Shown here one piece after another: positions 33,938-45,971 of a stretch of 64,000 bases of DNA. Source of the DNA: Hyperoodon ampullatus (taxonomy: Eukaryota; Chordata; Mammalia; Artiodactyla; Ziphiidae). A program made the translations under genes and the position numbers. Under the pieces are notes generated by a model. That model was not told the origin of the DNA and did no database searches. It was given only the letters and a program-made list of their open reading frames with translations. Within the stretch, counting starts at the first letter, position 1. Every line of letters starts with the position of its first letter. The stretch is from NCBI GenBank assembly GCA_949752795.1, contig OX457057.1, positions 5,260,632 through 5,324,631 on the forward strand, written 5' to 3'.

Positions 33938-36900
33938 TTAAATTCCATATATATGTGTTAGCATACGGTATTTGTCTTTCTCTTTCTGACTTACTTCACT
34001 CTGTATGACAGACTCTAGGTCTATCCACCTCATTACAAATAGCTCAGTTTCGTTTCTTTTTATGGCTGAGTAATATTCCATTGTATATATGTGCCACATC
34101 TTCTTTATCCATTCATCCGATGATGGACACTTAGGTTGTTTCCAGCTCCGGGCTATTGTGAATAGAGCTGCAATGAACATTTTGGTACATGTCTCTTTTT
34201 GAATTATGGTTTTCTCGGGGTATGTGCCTACTAGTGGGATTGCTGGGTCATATGGTAGTTCTATTTTTAGTTTTTTAAGGAACCTCCATACTGTTCTCCA
34301 TAGTGGCTGTACCAATTCACATTCCCACCAGCAGTGCAAGAGTGTTCCCTTTTCTCCACACCCTCTCCAGCATTTATTGTTTCTAGATTTCTTGATGATG
34401 GCCATTCTGACTGGTGTGAGATGATATCTCATTGTAGTTTTGATTTGCATTTCTCTAATGATTAATGATGTTGAGCATTCTTTCATGTGTTTGTTGGCAG
34501 TCTGTATATCTTCTTTGGAGAAATGCCTATTTAAGTCTTCTGCCCATTTTTGGATCGGGTTGTTTGTTTTTTTGCTATTGAGCTGCATGAGCTGTTTATA
34601 AATTTTGGAGATTAATCCTTTGTCAGTTGCTTCATTTGCAAATATTTTCTCCCATTCTGAGGGTTGTCTTTTGGTCTTGTTTATGGTTTCCTTTGCTGTG
34701 CAAAAGCTTTGAAGTTTCATTAGGTCCCATTTGTTTATCTTTGTTTTTATTTCCATTTCTCTAGGAGGTGGGTCCAAAAGGATCTTGCTGTGATTTATGT
34801 CATAGAGTGTTCTACCTATGTTTTCCTCTAAGAGTTTGATAGTTTCTGGCCTTACATTTAGGTCTTTAATCCATTTTGAGCTTATTTTTGTGTATGGTGT
34901 TAGGGAATGATCTAATCTCATACTTTTACATGTCCCTGTCCAGTTTTCCCAGCACCACTTATTGAAGAGGCTGTCCTTTCTCCACTGTACATTCCTGCCT
35001 CCTTTATCAAAGATAAGTTGGCCATATGTGCGTGGGTTTATCTCTGGGCTTTCTATCCTGATCCACTGATCTATCTTTCTGTTTTTATGCCAGTACCACA
35101 CTGTCTTAATTACTGTAGCTTTGTAGTATAGTCTGAAGTCAGGCAGCCTGATTCCTCCAGCTCCGTTTTTCGTTCTCAAGATTGCTTTGGCTATTCGGGG
35201 TCTTTTGTTTTTCCAAACAAATTTTGAAATTTTTTGTTCTACTTCTGTGAAAAATGCCAGTGGTAGTTTGATAGGGATTGCATTGAATCTGTAGATTGCT
35301 TTGGGTAGTAGAGTCATTTTCACAATATTGATTCTTCCAATCCAGGAGCATGGTATATCTCTCCATCTATTTATATCATCTTTAATTTCTTTCATCAGTG
35401 TCTTATAATTTTCTGCATACAGGTCTTTTGTCTCCTTAGGTAGGTTTATTCCTAGATATTTTATTCTTTTTGTTGCAATGGTAAATGGGAGTGTTTTCTT
35501 GATTTCATTTTCAGATTTTTCATCATTAGTGTACAGGAATGCCAGAGATTTCTGTGCATTAATTTTGTATCCTGCTACTTTACCAAATTCATTGATTAGC
35601 TCTAGTAGTTTTTCGGTAGCATCTTTAGGATTCTCTATGTATAGTATCATGTCATCTGCAAACAGTGACAGCTTTACTTCTTCTTTTCCAATTTGGATTC
35701 CTTTTATTTCCTTTTCTTCTCTGATTGCTGTGGCTAAAACTTCCAAAACTATGTTGAATAAGAGTGGTGAGAGTGGGCAGCCTTGTCTTGTTCCTGATCT
35801 TAGTGGAAATGGTTTCAGTTTTTCACCATTGAGGACAATGTTGGCTGTGGGTTTGTCATATATGGCCTTTATTATGTTGAGGAAAGTTCCCTCTATGCCT
35901 ACTTTCTGCAGGGTTTTTATCATAAATGGGTGTTGAATTTTGTCGAAAGCTTTCTCTGCATCTATTGAGATGATCATATGGTTTTTCTCCTTCAACTTGT
36001 TAATATGGTGTATCACATTGATTGATTTGCGTATATTGAAGAATCCTTGCATTCCTGGAATAAACCCCACTTGATCATGGTGTATGATCCTTTTAATGTG
36101 CTGTTGGATTCTGTTTGCTAGTATTTTGTTGAGGATTTTTGCATCTATGTTCATCAGTGATATTGGCCTGTAGTTTTCTTTCTTTGTGACATCCTTGCCT
36201 GGTTTTGGTATCAAGGTGATGGTGGCCTCGTAGAATGAGTTTGGGAGTGTTCCTTCCTCTGATATTGTTTGGAAGAGTTTGAGAAGGATGGGTGTTAGCT
36301 CTTCTCTAAATGTTTGATAGAATTCGCCTGTGAAGCCATCTGGTCCTGGGCTTTTGTTTGATGGAAGATTTTTAATCACAGTTTCAATTTCAGTGCTTGT
36401 GATTGGTCTATTCATATTTTCTATTTCTTCCGGAGTCAGTCTTGGTAGGTTGTGCATTTCTAAGAATTTGTCCATTTCTTCCAGGTTGTCCATTTTATTG
36501 GCATAGAGTTGCTTATAGTAATCTCTCATGATCTTTTGTATTTCTGCAGTGTCAGTTGTTACTTCTCCTTTTTCATTTCTAATTCTACTGATTTGAGTCT
36601 TCTCCCTTCTTTTCTTGATGAGTCTGGCTAATGGTTTGTCAATTTTGTTTATCTTCTCAAAGAACCAGCTTTTAGTTTGGTTGATCTTTGCTATCGTTTC
36701 CTTCATTTCTTTTTCATTTATTTCTGATCTGATCTTTATGATTTCTTTCCTTCTGCTAACTTTGGGGGTTTTTTGTTCTTCTTTCTCTAATTGCTTTAGG
36801 TGCAGGGTCAGGTTGTTGACTCGAAATGTTTCCTGTTTCTTAAGGTGGGATTGTATTGCTATAAACTTCCCCCTTAGAACTGCTTTTGCTGCGTCCCATA

Positions 36901-37756
36901 GGTTTTGGGTCATCGTGTCTCCATTGTCATTTGTTTCTAAGTATTTCTTAATTTCCTCTTTGATTTCTTCAGCGATCACTTCATTATTGAGTAGTGTATT
37001 GTTTAGCCTCCATGTGTTTGTATTTTTTACAGATCTTTTCCTGTAATTGATGTCTAGTCTCATAGCATTGTGGTCGGAAAAGATACTTGATACAATTTCA
37101 ATTTTCTTAAATTTACCAAGGCTTGATTTGTGACCCAAGATATGATCTATCCTGGAGAATGTTCCATGAGCACTTGAGAAAAATGTGTATTCTGTTGTTT
37201 TTGGGTGGAATGTCCTATAAATATCAATTAAGTCCATCTTGTTTAATGTATCATTTAAAGCTTGTGTTTCCTTATTTATTTTCATTTTGGATGATCTGTC
37301 CATTGGTGAAAGTGGGGTGTTAAAGTCCCCTACTATGATTGTGTTACTGTCGATTTCCCCTTTTATGGCTGTTAGTATTTGCCTTATGTATTGAGGTGCT
37401 CCTATTTTGGGTGCATAAATATTTACAATTGTTATATCTCCTTCTTGGATCGATCCCTTTATCGTTATGTAGTGTCCTTCTTTGTCTCTTCTAATAGTCT
37501 TTATTTTAAAGTCTATTTTGTCTGATATAAGAATTGCTACTCCAGCTTTCTTTTGATTTCCATTTGCATGGAATATCTTTTTCCATCCCCTTACTTTCAA
37601 TCTGTATGTGTCTCTAGGTCTGAAGTGGGTCTCTTGTAGACAGCATATATATGGATCTTGTTTTTGTATCCATTCAGCCACTCTGTGTCTTTTGGTGGGA
37701 GCATTTAGTCCATTTACATTTAAGGTAATTATTGATGTGTATGTTCCTATTCCCAT
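33938..37756 (-). CDS. L1 ORF2 protein (endonuclease and reverse transcriptase)
   Basis: A complete 1272-residue ORF2p, close to the usual 1275. It nicks target DNA and copies L1 RNA there. The N-terminal APE-type endonuclease keeps its expected residues: LNVNGLN (about 13-18), QETHF with Glu42, VGDFN, SRIDH and SDHNAM. The reverse transcriptase has [19 protein letters not shown], the [14 protein letters not shown] motif and the catalytic [12 protein letters not shown] near residue 700. The C-terminal Cys-rich [18 protein letters not shown] is present near 1115-1135. No missing catalytic residue was noticed. It is expected to be translated inefficiently from the bicistronic RNA. The C-terminus ends LTHIYGI. 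Confidence 0.95.
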   Translation of the reverse strand: MGIGTYTSIITLNVNGLNAPTKRHRVAEWIQKQDPYICCLQETHFRPRDTYRLKVRGWKKIFHANGNQKKAGVAILISDKIDFKIKTIRRDKEGHYITIKGSIQEGDITIVNIYAPKIGAPQYIRQILTAIKGEIDSNTIIVGDFNTPLSPMDRSSKMKINKETQALNDTLNKMDLIDIYRTFHPKTTEYTFFSSAHGTFSRIDHILGHKSSLGKFKKIEIVSSIFSDHNAMRLDINYRKRSVKNTNTWRLNNTLLNNEVIAEEIKEEIKKYLETNDNGDTMTQNLWDAAKAVLRGKFIAIQSHLKKQETFRVNNLTLHLKQLEKEEQKTPKVSRRKEIIKIRSEINEKEMKETIAKINQTKSWFFEKINKIDKPLARLIKKRREKTQISRIRNEKGEVTTDTAEIQKIMRDYYKQLYANKMDNLEEMDKFLEMHNLPRLTPEEIENMNRPITSTEIETVIKNLPSNKSPGPDGFTGEFYQTFREELTPILLKLFQTISEEGTLPNSFYEATITLIPKPGKDVTKKENYRPISLMNIDAKILNKILANRIQQHIKRIIHHDQVGFIPGMQGFFNIRKSINVIHHINKLKEKNHMIISIDAEKAFDKIQHPFMIKTLQKVGIEGTFLNIIKAIYDKPTANIVLNGEKLKPFPLRSGTRQGCPLSPLLFNIVLEVLATAIREEKEIKGIQIGKEEVKLSLFADDMILYIENPKDATEKLLELINEFGKVAGYKINAQKSLAFLYTNDEKSENEIKKTLPFTIATKRIKYLGINLPKETKDLYAENYKTLMKEIKDDINRWRDIPCSWIGRINIVKMTLLPKAIYRFNAIPIKLPLAFFTEVEQKISKFVWKNKRPRIAKAILRTKNGAGGIRLPDFRLYYKATVIKTVWYWHKNRKIDQWIRIESPEINPRTYGQLIFDKGGRNVQWRKDSLFNKWCWENWTGTCKSMRLDHSLTPYTKISSKWIKDLNVRPETIKLLEENIGRTLYDINHSKILLDPPPREMEIKTKINKWDLMKLQSFCTAKETINKTKRQPSEWEKIFANEATDKGLISKIYKQLMQLNSKKTNNPIQKWAEDLNRHFSKEDIQTANKHMKECSTSLIIREMQIKTTMRYHLTPVRMAIIKKSRNNKCWRGCGEKGTLLHCWWECELVQPLWRTVWRFLKKLKIELPYDPAIPLVGTYPEKTIIQKETCTKMFIAALFTIARSWKQPKCPSSDEWIKKMWHIYTMEYYSAIKRNETELFVMRWIDLESVIQSEVSQKEKDKYRMLTHIYGI

Positions 37757-37814
37757 TTCCTTAATGGCTTTGGGTTCGTTATTGTAGGTATATTCCTTCT
37801 GTTGTGTTTCTTGC

Positions 37815-38729
37815 CTAGAGAAGTTCCTTTAGCATTTGTTGTAAAGCTGGTTTGGTGGTGCTGAACTCTCTCAGCTTTTGCTTGTCTGTAAAGGTTTTAA
37901 TTTCTCCATCAAATCTGAATGAGATCCTTGCTGGGTAGAGTAATCTTGGTTGCAGGTTTCCCTCCTTCATCACTTTAATTATGTCCTGCCACTCCCTTCT
38001 GGCTTGTAGAGTTTCTGCTGAGAGATCAGCTGTTAACCTGATGGGGATTCCCTTGTGTGTTATTTGTTGTTTTTCCCTTGCTGCTTTTAATATGATTTCT
38101 TTGTGTTTAATTTTTGACAGTTTGATTAATATGTGTCTTGGCGTATTTCTTCTTGGATTTATTCTGTATGGGACTCTCTGTGCCTCCTGGACTTGATTAA
38201 CTATTTCCTTTCCCATATTAGGGAAGTTTTCAACTATAATCTCTTCAAATATCTTCTCAGTCCCTTTCTTTTTCTCTTCTTCTTCTGGAACCCCTATAAT
38301 TCGAATGTTGGTGCGTTTAATGTTGTCCCAGAGGTCTCTGAGACTGTCCTCTGTTCTTTTCATTCTTTTTTCTTTATTTTTCTCTGCATCAGTTATTTCC
38401 ACTATTTTATCTTCCACCTCACTTATCCGTTCTTCTGCCTCAGTTATTCTGCTATTGATCCCATCTAGAGTATTTTTCATTTCATTTATTGTGTTTTTAA
38501 TCGATGCTTGATTCATCTTTAGTTCTTCTAGGTCCTTGTTAACTGTTTCTTGCATATTGTCTATTCTATTTCCAAGATTATGGATCTGGGAAATAGAATC
38601 TTGGATCAGCTTTACTATCATTATTCTGAATTCTTTTTCAGGTAGACTGCCTATTACCTCTTCATTTGTTAGGTCTGGTAGGTTTTTATCTTGCTCCTTC
38701 ACCTGCTGTGTGTTTTTCTGCTTTCTCAT
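37815..38729 (-). CDS. L1 ORF1 protein (RNA-binding chaperone)
   Basis: This 304-residue ORF1p is complete. ORF1p trimerises, coats L1 RNA in cis and acts as a nucleic-acid chaperone in cytoplasmic particles. Residues 45-120 show heptad-rich coiled coil ([18 protein letters not shown], then [20 protein letters not shown]). Next comes an RRM-type domain beginning [13 protein letters not shown] (about 135-230). The C-terminal domain has [15 protein letters not shown] and [16 protein letters not shown]. The length is a little under the 338 residues of the human protein, the difference lying in the N-terminal half. The start chosen is the only ATG before the coiled coil in this frame. ORF2 follows after 58 bp, as expected for L1. 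Confidence 0.93.
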   Translation of the reverse strand: MRKQKNTQQVKEQDKNLPDLTNEEVIGSLPEKEFRIMIVKLIQDSISQIHNLGNRIDNMQETVNKDLEELKMNQASIKNTINEMKNTLDGINSRITEAEERISEVEDKIVEITDAEKNKEKRMKRTEDSLRDLWDNIKRTNIRIIGVPEEEEKKKGTEKIFEEIIVENFPNMGKEIVNQVQEAQRVPYRINPRRNTPRHILIKLSKIKHKEIILKAAREKQQITHKGIPIRLTADLSAETLQARREWQDIIKVMKEGNLQPRLLYPARISFRFDGEIKTFTDKQKLREFSTTKPALQQMLKELL

Positions 38730-40341
38730 TTTGCTTATGTTACTGTGTTTGGGGTCTCCTTTTTGCAGGCTGCAGATTCGTAGTTCCCGTTGTTTTTGGT
38801 GTCTGTCCCCCGTGGCTAAGGTTGTTTCAGTAGGTTGTGTAGGCTTCCTGGTGGGGGGGACTAATGCCTGTGTTCTGGTGGTTGAAGCTCGATCTTGTCT
38901 TTCTGGTGGACAGGTCCACGTCTGGTGGTGTGTTTTGGGGTGCCTGTGGCCTTATTATGTTTTTAGGTATCCTCTCTGCTAATGGGTGGGGTTGTGTTCC
39001 TGCCTTGCTAGTTGCTTGGCATAGGGTGACCAGCACTGTAGCTTGCTGGTCGTTGACTGAAGCTGGGTGCTGGTGTTGAGATGGAGATCCCTGGGAGATT
39101 TTCGCTGCTTGATATTATGTGGAGCTGGGAGGTCTCTTGTGGACCTGTGTCCTGAAGTTGGCTCTCCCACTTCAGAGGCACAGCACTAACTCCTGGCTGC
39201 AGCACCAAGAGCCTTTCATCCACCACATTCACAAAAAGAGAGCAGGGGGAAAAATCAAAAATCTTGCTCTCCAAGTCCACCTCCTCGATTTGGGATAATT
39301 CGTTGTAAAAAGAGGAAAAGGGCGAAAAGTCTGAAATCTTGCTAAGTCCACCTCCTTAATTTGAGATAATTCGTTGTAAAAAGAGGGAAAAAAAAGGGGG
39401 GAAAGTCTTAAATCTTGTCCTCAAGGTCCACTTCCTCAATTTGGGATGATTCGCTGTCCATTCATGCACTCCACAGACGCAGGGCACATCAAATGGACCG
39501 TGGAGCTTTAATCCGCTGCCTCGGAGGCTGCACAGAGAGATTTCCCTGTCTCTGCTCTCACAGCTCCCGGGTCTCAGCCTTGGACCTGGCCCCGCCTCTG
39601 CGCGTAGGTCACCGGAGGGCGTCCGTTCTTCGCTCAGACAGGACGGGTTTAAAGGAGCCGCTGATTCGGGGGCTCTGGCTCACTCAGGCAGAGGGGAGGG
39701 AGGGGAATGCCCTCTCCTCGCGCACCAGGCAACAAAAGGGAAAAAAGTCTCTTGCCTCTCCGGTAGCTCCAGACCCTTTCCCCGGACTCCCTCCGGGCTA
39801 GCACTAACCCCTTCAGGGTCTCTTCCTGCCGCCAGCCCCAGACCTCTCCCTGCGCTCCGACTGAAAGCCGATACCCGAGCCTCAGCTCCCAGCCCCGCCC
39901 GCCCTGGCGGCCGAGCAGACAAGTCTCTCGGGCTGGTGTGTGCCTGAGGGCACCGATCCTCTGTGCCAAAATCTCTCTGCTTTGCCCTCCACACCCCTGT
40001 TGCTGTGCTCTCCTCCGCTACTCCGAAGCTTTCCCCCTCCGCCACCTGCAGTCTCCGCCCTCGAAGGGGCTTGTAGTGTGTAGAAACCTTCCCTCCTTCA
40101 CGGCTCCCTCCCACTGGTGCAGGTCCCGTCCATATCCTATTGTCTCTGTTTATTCTTTTTTTCTTTTGACCTACCCAGGTATGTGGGGAGTTTCTTGCCT
40201 TTTGGGGGGTCTGAGGTCTTCTGTCAGCGTTCAGTAGGTGTTCTGTTGGAGTTGTTCCACGTGTAGATGAATTTCTGATGCATCTGTGGGGAGGAAGGTG
40301 ATCTCCGCGTCTTACTCTTCCGCCATCTTCCTCCGGCTCCC
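38730..40341 (-). promoter_or_regulatory. L1 5' UTR with internal promoter
   Basis: About 1.6 kb of L1 5' UTR, CpG-rich toward its 5' half (39480-40100). On the minus strand the first 40 bases carry AAGATGGCGG, matching the core of YY1 sites that position L1 transcription start. It holds short tandem units at 39267-39460. Open frames here, such as 39680-40435 (-), cross the L1/intron junction and are not supported. Confidence 0.85.
39267..39460 (-). repeat. Tandem units within the L1 5' UTR
   Basis: Two full units of about 70 and 80 bp plus a partial third. Each carries a phrase like 'aagtccacctcct' and 'gataattcgttgtaaaaag' (third diverged: 'gatgattcgctgtc'). Unit starts are near 39272, 39343 and 39423. 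The size difference lies in the A/G-rich spacer. Confidence 0.85.
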
Positions 40342-40351
40342 CGTAACTTTT

Positions 40352-41835
40352 AAATTTATAACTAGGCAGAATATTCATCTTGCAAACCAATTCAGGAATC
40401 TCTTTAAAAAATGGCCTTCTGGGCTTCAAGGTCATAGATATATATTTAATAAACTGAAGTGCTTTCCAATTAATGTGTCAAAGGCCCGGTCCACCACATG
40501 GAGAACATAATTGTTGGAGAAACAAGGGTGAAACCTTATTCCCAGGTAAGTAAATGCCCTGAAAAATTGGATTCCATCCCCTTGAGTAGGAATCCCTGTG
40601 AATTGAGTATTCTGGCAAAGAGAAGTCAAAGCAGAAAAGTAGGAGAACCATCAAAAACTTGAAAATGAGTGTGTTCTTAAGTGAAAGAATTAATCATGCT
40701 AAATTAGAAAAAGTCTTGAAATAGTTTTAGATTAATGCAGACTGTGAATATCAATATAGTTACAGCAGCTTAATTTGGCATAAAAAGCATCTAATGAACT
40801 ATTTTAATATCACTGTCCATTCAGTTTGTCAGCTTGAATTTCATGGAGTGTTAAGCGGCTTTTAAATTATCATTGCAAAATCTTCTAAATCCGTGTAGTT
40901 TTTGTTGTTGTTGTTCATGGAAGGAGTAATAGAGAAAAGTGTACGCGTGTTTGATGCGTCTTCACCCAAATCCCTACTTCATAGAACAGATGAGAACCAA
41001 TCTGTCCCCCTTGCCAGCTGTGCCAGGAATCAGCATTTCTCCAGGCCTGGAGCTCTCTGTGTTTCCCTGAGAAATGATTGGTTTAACAAGAGACACAGCT
41101 ATTCCAGAGGAGAGTCTAGGAGCAGAAAAGCCTTACAGGCATCCCGGTCAGCCCTTCACTTTGCAGCCGAGGCAATGGCCCCATTATTACGAGAAGGGGC
41201 TTTTCGGGAGGCTTATTTCTTGTGAATTCTCTGGCTCGGAGCACAATAAAAACACCAGCACACTGGAGAGGAACGCCAGATGGTAATTGTCTGGAGTACT
41301 TTTCCAAGGATCCTACAGTCCCAACACCCTTCGCCTCCTGACACAGCGTATTTCTGGCTCTCCAGTCTCTCTAAGGCTGCTCTGCTCTGCACGTCCCCTA
41401 GCTCTTGCTCTTGTGCCCGAATCCCACCTTCTCTCGACCCCCAAAAACCTCCTCCTGGTTCCCTGAGACTCCTGCCTCTCTGATACTTGCCCCCAGATCA
41501 GAACTGCTAGGCCAGCAATGACCAGCGATCTCTATTCTACTCAACGGAAAGCTATTCATCCCTCAGCCCAGATGAATTCTTGGCAGCTTTTGATAATGGC
41601 TCATCCCACCCTACTTGAACCTCCTTTTTCTTGGCGTCCTTGACCCAGAGGTCTGGGGCTTGGTGATCTCCATCTCACCACTCCTCTTTGTTCAGGTTTC
41701 GGTCTGAGCCTTGAGAGCGACTCTGCTTGAAGGCTGAGTAAATAAAGAAGGAAGTACAGGAAAGGCAGGTCAGGCCGGCACGTAGGTATCCTGGGGTACA
41801 GAGACATTTGGTTTTGTTGCCTTGGGCCGTAGGGA
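40352..41835. other. CAMTA1: Intronic sequence right of the intact L1
   Basis: No recognised exon. The part 40440-40890 is AT-rich and continues the style of 32990-33590, from which it was separated by the L1 insertion. The part 41280-41830 is more C-rich, without a family I can name. Confidence 0.45.
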
Positions 41836-41839
41836 ACAA

Positions 41840-42055
41840 GTGAAGTTTTTGAGCAGGACAGAAATATGGCACATGTCCGGGAGATTTCTGGATGAGGATG
41901 TTCGTTACAGCGGTATTGATAATAGAGGGAATTTGGGAAAGCCCAACTTTCCGACAATAAGGAACCAGTTAAATAAATCAGGGTACTCAAATACTTGTTG
42001 AATAGATGATTACATAGAAGAGCACAAGAAGAACAAACAAGAAAATAAATCATCT
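41840..42055 (+). mobile_element. Old L1 3' fragment
   Basis: The pattern is 'atgttcgttacagcggtatt', 'gataatagagggaatttggg' and 'taaataaatcagggtactca', the diverged form of an L1 ORF2 3'-region phrase. Confidence 0.5.
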
Positions 42056-42359
42056 CTAATCCTATCCCCCGATGGCACTTGTAATGTTTTTATGTCTTTC
42101 CCTCCCCTCCCCTCCACACAAGGTACACTACACACACTGCCATCCTGACTCAGACATCCACGTGTGCTTTGGATCAGCTTTTCTACTTAATACTCTGTGG
42201 TAAGTGGTTTCTTGGGTCCTTGAATACGTCTTGCAGTCCTGATTTGAATGGATGACTGTTGTTCTGGGGTACGGCGCTCCTCGAAGTTTGGACGGAGACC
42301 TTCCCTTCCTGATCTCCACTTTCTCCAAGGCCATGTCATCCATGCCTAGCCCTCCATCA

Positions 42360-43340
42360 GCACCTGCTGGCAGGTGACTTGAACTTCTCTATCCCACCCC
42401 CCTCCCCAGACCTCTTCTCTGGGCTCCCGATAGGATAGTCAACTGCCCCCTTTGACATCTCCTGTTAGACTCAGCAAGTCCAAACCAGGCTCATGACCTT
42501 CGTCTTCACATGCCTATGTTTCAGGGAAAGGCACACCTTCCATCCGGTTATGCAAGCCAAGAGCCAGGAGGAGTTATGGACATGTTCACCCCCGTCAGCC
42601 CCTTATCCAGATAAACTCCAATCCATTTACATCCCGAAGCTGACAAATCCATCCCTTTCCCACCATCTTCTTGGCCGTCACACTAGCCCAAGCTGCCACC
42701 ACCTGGACTTAGCATCATTCTTCCAAGTGGTCCACCTGTGTCAGCTCTCACCCCCAACCCATCCTCTGTACTGAGGGTCTTTCCACAGTGAAAACTCCCT
42801 GGGTCCCCTGCCTCTAGTTCTCAGAAGGGGACTTGGAACTATCTGGTTGGAAACAGGGACTCTGGAGCCAGCCTGCTTGGGTTGAGTCCCCATTCCCCCT
42901 TCCGTGTTACAGTTTTCTCGTCTTCTGTGAGGATTGGGTGAGTCGATCACAGACAGTGGTCCTAGATCAGCCCTGGCACATAGAAAGGCTATTTCAGCTT
43001 TTGCTGTTGTTGTCTGTAAAATAGGGATTGTAGTAGGAAACTCACAAGTCAACACTGGCAAGATGCTGACGGGCATGCTGCCTGCAGAGTAAGCCCTTGG
43101 TTGCTGTTGGCTGTTCTTATGGTCCCTCTAGCCTCATCCTGTGCCATATGCTGCTTCTGTCCCTGAGATCCACATGCTCCTTGAGTTCCTTGTGCTCACT
43201 ACGTGCCTGCCCACCACAGGGCCTTTGCACATGTTGTTCTTCTGCCTGAACACTCCCTCTCCTCTTCCCCTAATTAATGTATTCTCGGGTCTTGGCTTAA
43301 TGCTGCTTCCTGGCCTTACTGATCAGGCCACATCTCCCTG
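42360..43340 (+). mobile_element. L2 LINE, split by a MIR
   Basis: Sense L2 text appears on both sides of a MIR: 'gacttgaacttctctatcc' and 'catgaccttcgtcttc' at 42.37-42.51 kb, 'tcccaccatcttcttggc' at about 42.66 kb, then 'agggcctttgcacatgttgt' and 'ttctgcctgaacactccc' near 43.21-43.26 kb. It is diverged. Confidence 0.55.
42835..43110 (-). repeat. MIR SINE
   Basis: Complement-strand MIR landmarks in order: 'gactctggagccagcctgct', 'acagttttctcgtcttctgt', 'cctggcacatagaaaggcta' and 'tctgtaaaatagggattg'. It lies inside the L2. Confidence 0.6.
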
Positions 43341-44500
43341 ACGTTGGGTCCTCCTTCCTAGAGAATCGTAGAACTTGTCCAAGGAGGGATGGCTTGATGG
43401 AGTGGAGTTCAGCTTTCCGGTCCCACGTGTCGGGGAAAGACACAGGTCCCACAGCTCTCTTGGAAACCCGTTACTCCTCAAGGCTCCCCCACAGTGTTCT
43501 GGTGGCCTCTGGTGGTGACTTACCATCCCAAGGCTCCTTCTGGCCAGGTGGCCCCAATGGCCATAAGTCCCAGGAGGAGCTGTCCAGCCTGAGCTGGACA
43601 GAGAGAGCCACGTGTGCACCCGGCAGCTCACTTCCACATAACCCCTTCCCCTGTCGGCACAGCTGCTGATGAGAAAATGGATCGTGAGGATCAGCAAGGG
43701 CCAATTTCCTATTCTTTGTTTTCTTTTAATTTGAGAGAAGACAGACAGAACCTTGTCAGGTAATTACATCCCAGAGGGGAGAGTGTGGAGCAACTTTCCG
43801 GCCAAGTCTGCAATTCACACCCAGTTCCGTGGTGCATTATGCTGACTTGGGAAGCTCTGTGATGTGTGGGCTGACCCTGGCCGTGGTGTCACCTTTGTGG
43901 GAGCATTCTAGCCAGTGGTTTTATTGACTTGTGACTCAAGGATCATCCATGGTTCTCTCCAGGCCATTAGCAGGCATCACCAGTGCCCTGCCCATCTCAT
44001 GGCAGCTCTTCTAAACAGACACCCAAAGCCTTTTTTTCCTTTCTGAAATACCACAAATACTATGGTTTATGAACAGCTGAGCTATTTTATTTGGTGCAAG
44101 GGAACGCTCTAACCTAAACATCACAGGAAGGGAAACCTGTGCTCAAGTGAACCAGTGACCACATCTGCCCCATCTCTTTTTACTAAAGCAGAGATTCACA
44201 GGCCTCCTTCTGGAGTGAAAGTAGGGTCCCGAAAGGATCAGGCAGCTCCACAATGACACTTGCTGACCGTAGCACCTGGAAGCTATGACAATAATGCCTC
44301 CTTTGTTCCAAGCCCCACTGATGGCTGAGATCCCTACAATGCAAAAGTGGGACCAGCAGGAGACTCATGATGCAGGTGACCATGTACATTTCTAAATCTT
44401 TTACAAATTCACAGGCCACATGTGTCCTCTATTCACAGCAGAAAGGCCAGGAAAGAGCTGCTCCTCTATTATGTGTTCTCACATGTGGCTCTTTCTGATG
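43341..44500. other. CAMTA1: Intronic sequence without recognised gene
   Basis: No exon or certain repeat. Frames to 124 codons overlap on both strands and have no recognised family. Confidence 0.45.
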
Positions 44501-44504
44501 CCTC

Positions 44505-44760
44505 CACCACCGTGCTGATGGAGCCTTCTGCATCCCGAGCACTGTGCTGGGCTCCAAGGACTGACGCCACCTGGTCTCTGCCCTCAGGGCACCCATCGCC
44601 TGAGTGATAAGGGGGTGGTGAGTCTTGGGAGGGCAGGGGAGGCCTCCCTGGGAGACCAGCAGTGATTGGAGTCCTGGAGCGTGAGGAAGAGTGGGCCAAG
44701 CACAGAGGGGCATCGGGCAGAGGAGACAGTGCAGGGGTAGGGACAAGTGTGCCAGAGTGT
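44505..44760 (-). mobile_element. L2 LINE 3' fragment (diverged)
   Basis: 'gagcactgtgctgggctcc', 'ctggtctctgccctcagggc' and the G/A-rich continuation follow the complement of the L2 3' end. Confidence 0.45.
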
Positions 44761-45209
44761 GTCTTCATGCTGTAAAACTGCTAGAGCAGCGATTCCAGAT
44801 CTTGGGATGTGGGTGGTCCCTGAAGATAGTCACAGGGGTCTGCAGCTGTTTGCAGCATTTTAGAAGGCCAAACAGAGATCTTCTGTAATAAGTTGTGGCC
44901 ATGGCCGTGGTGTCCAAGCTCTTCTCTTTGGCTGGAATTACACCCGTTCAGAGTGGAAATGCTGCTGTCCTCCTGAGAAGTGCCGACGGGTAACGAAAGT
45001 GATCATGATATCATGGCAGCATTTTGGTAGCCAACGTTTTTCTCCACAGGGTGAAGACTTCTGGAACCACCAGGCTAGAGATGGGCTCTCAAGTCTCAAA
45101 GTATGTTAGGCTCAGAGTGGGAAGGGTGACTCCCAATATGTCTGACAGTCTACAAGTTAGAGATTTGGGGGTCTCTTGGGGCTGAGTGGAGAGAGGATAG
45201 GCCGGAGTG

Positions 45210-45420
45210 AAAATTCCAGTTTCATATTCATGAGCAGTGAGACCTCAGGCAAGTTAACCGGGCTTCCTGAGCCTCAGTTTCCTCCTTTGGTCCCGAGGAC
45301 AAAGGTGCACTCAGGACTGTAGGTTGTGGGTGTAGAGTTTAGGCCAGGGCTTTTCACTGAATTGGCCCTTGGTGAATAGAAGCTGGAGCTGCTACTCCTA
45401 TTCTTATTACTGTAAGTGTC
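45210..45420 (-). repeat. MIR SINE fragment
   Basis: 'gagcagtgagacctcaggc', 'aagttaaccgggcttcctg' and 'cctcagtttcctcctttgg' follow MIR complement order. Confidence 0.6.
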
Positions 45421-45970
45421 CAAATTCAGTCCATCTGATTCTGCCTAGCTGAGATCAGCCTGCCCTGAGAAACAGCAACTTTGGCAGCAGGGGAGACCAG
45501 AGAACGAGGGAAAAGTAAGTTATTTTTATCACGAAACACTTGGCAGGTTGAACAGGCTTGGGGGAGGGGAGGATGCTCCAGAGGAGGATTTTAGTGACTG
45601 GGAGCAGCTGGAGCAAAGTTAGCAGCTCATAGGGGAGGGAGGGCACCTGCATGTGGGAGGGTCCACGCCCCAGCCAAGGACACGCATGTGTCTGCAGAAT
45701 GCATGTTGTTGTGAGGAAGGCTGAATGTGGCATCACTGTTAATTTGCTTTAGGGGTCCAGTTGGGTCTTATCTCATTGTGATGGTGCAGACGTGGGGCAT
45801 GGTGGTCACCTGGGGGCAAAGACCTCTGAGCAGGCCTGGTCTCATGAGATTTCTAACATGTGTGTACAAAACTGCTCTTGGGACTGGACTGGGCTCTTCT
45901 AACCAAGGTCCTCCACCTGCCATTTTCCCCTCCTCCTTCATCATCATCCTAGCTAATATTTTTACATGTT
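45421..45970. other. CAMTA1: Intronic sequence without recognised gene
   Basis: No recognised exon or repeat in this 550-bp part. Confidence 0.4.
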
Positions 45971-45971
45971 A

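Larger units (their letters stand above)
33601..40341 (-). mobile_element. Full-length L1 retrotransposon, both ORFs open
   Basis: A 6.74-kb complete L1 in antisense orientation to CAMTA1. The right end is the 5' terminus with the complement of GAAGATGGCGGAAGAG. The left end is a poly(A) tail (T-run 33597-33612). The direct repeat CGTAACTTTT at 33591-33600 and 40342-40351 is the target duplication. The rebuilt target CTTTT/AAATTT fits the L1 endonuclease preference TTTT/AA. The order 5' UTR (about 1.6 kb), ORF1, 58-bp spacer, ORF2, short 3' UTR is canonical. No truncation, inversion or stop was seen in either ORF, so the copy is structurally capable of retrotransposition. Actual activity is untested. 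Confidence 0.95.

Noticed and set aside
35478..37323. Plus-strand frames over the L1
   Set aside because: They are antisense shadows of ORF2, whose motifs are clear.
39680..40435. 251-codon minus frame in the L1 5' UTR
   Set aside because: It crosses the L1 5' junction into flanking intron and has no conserved peptide.
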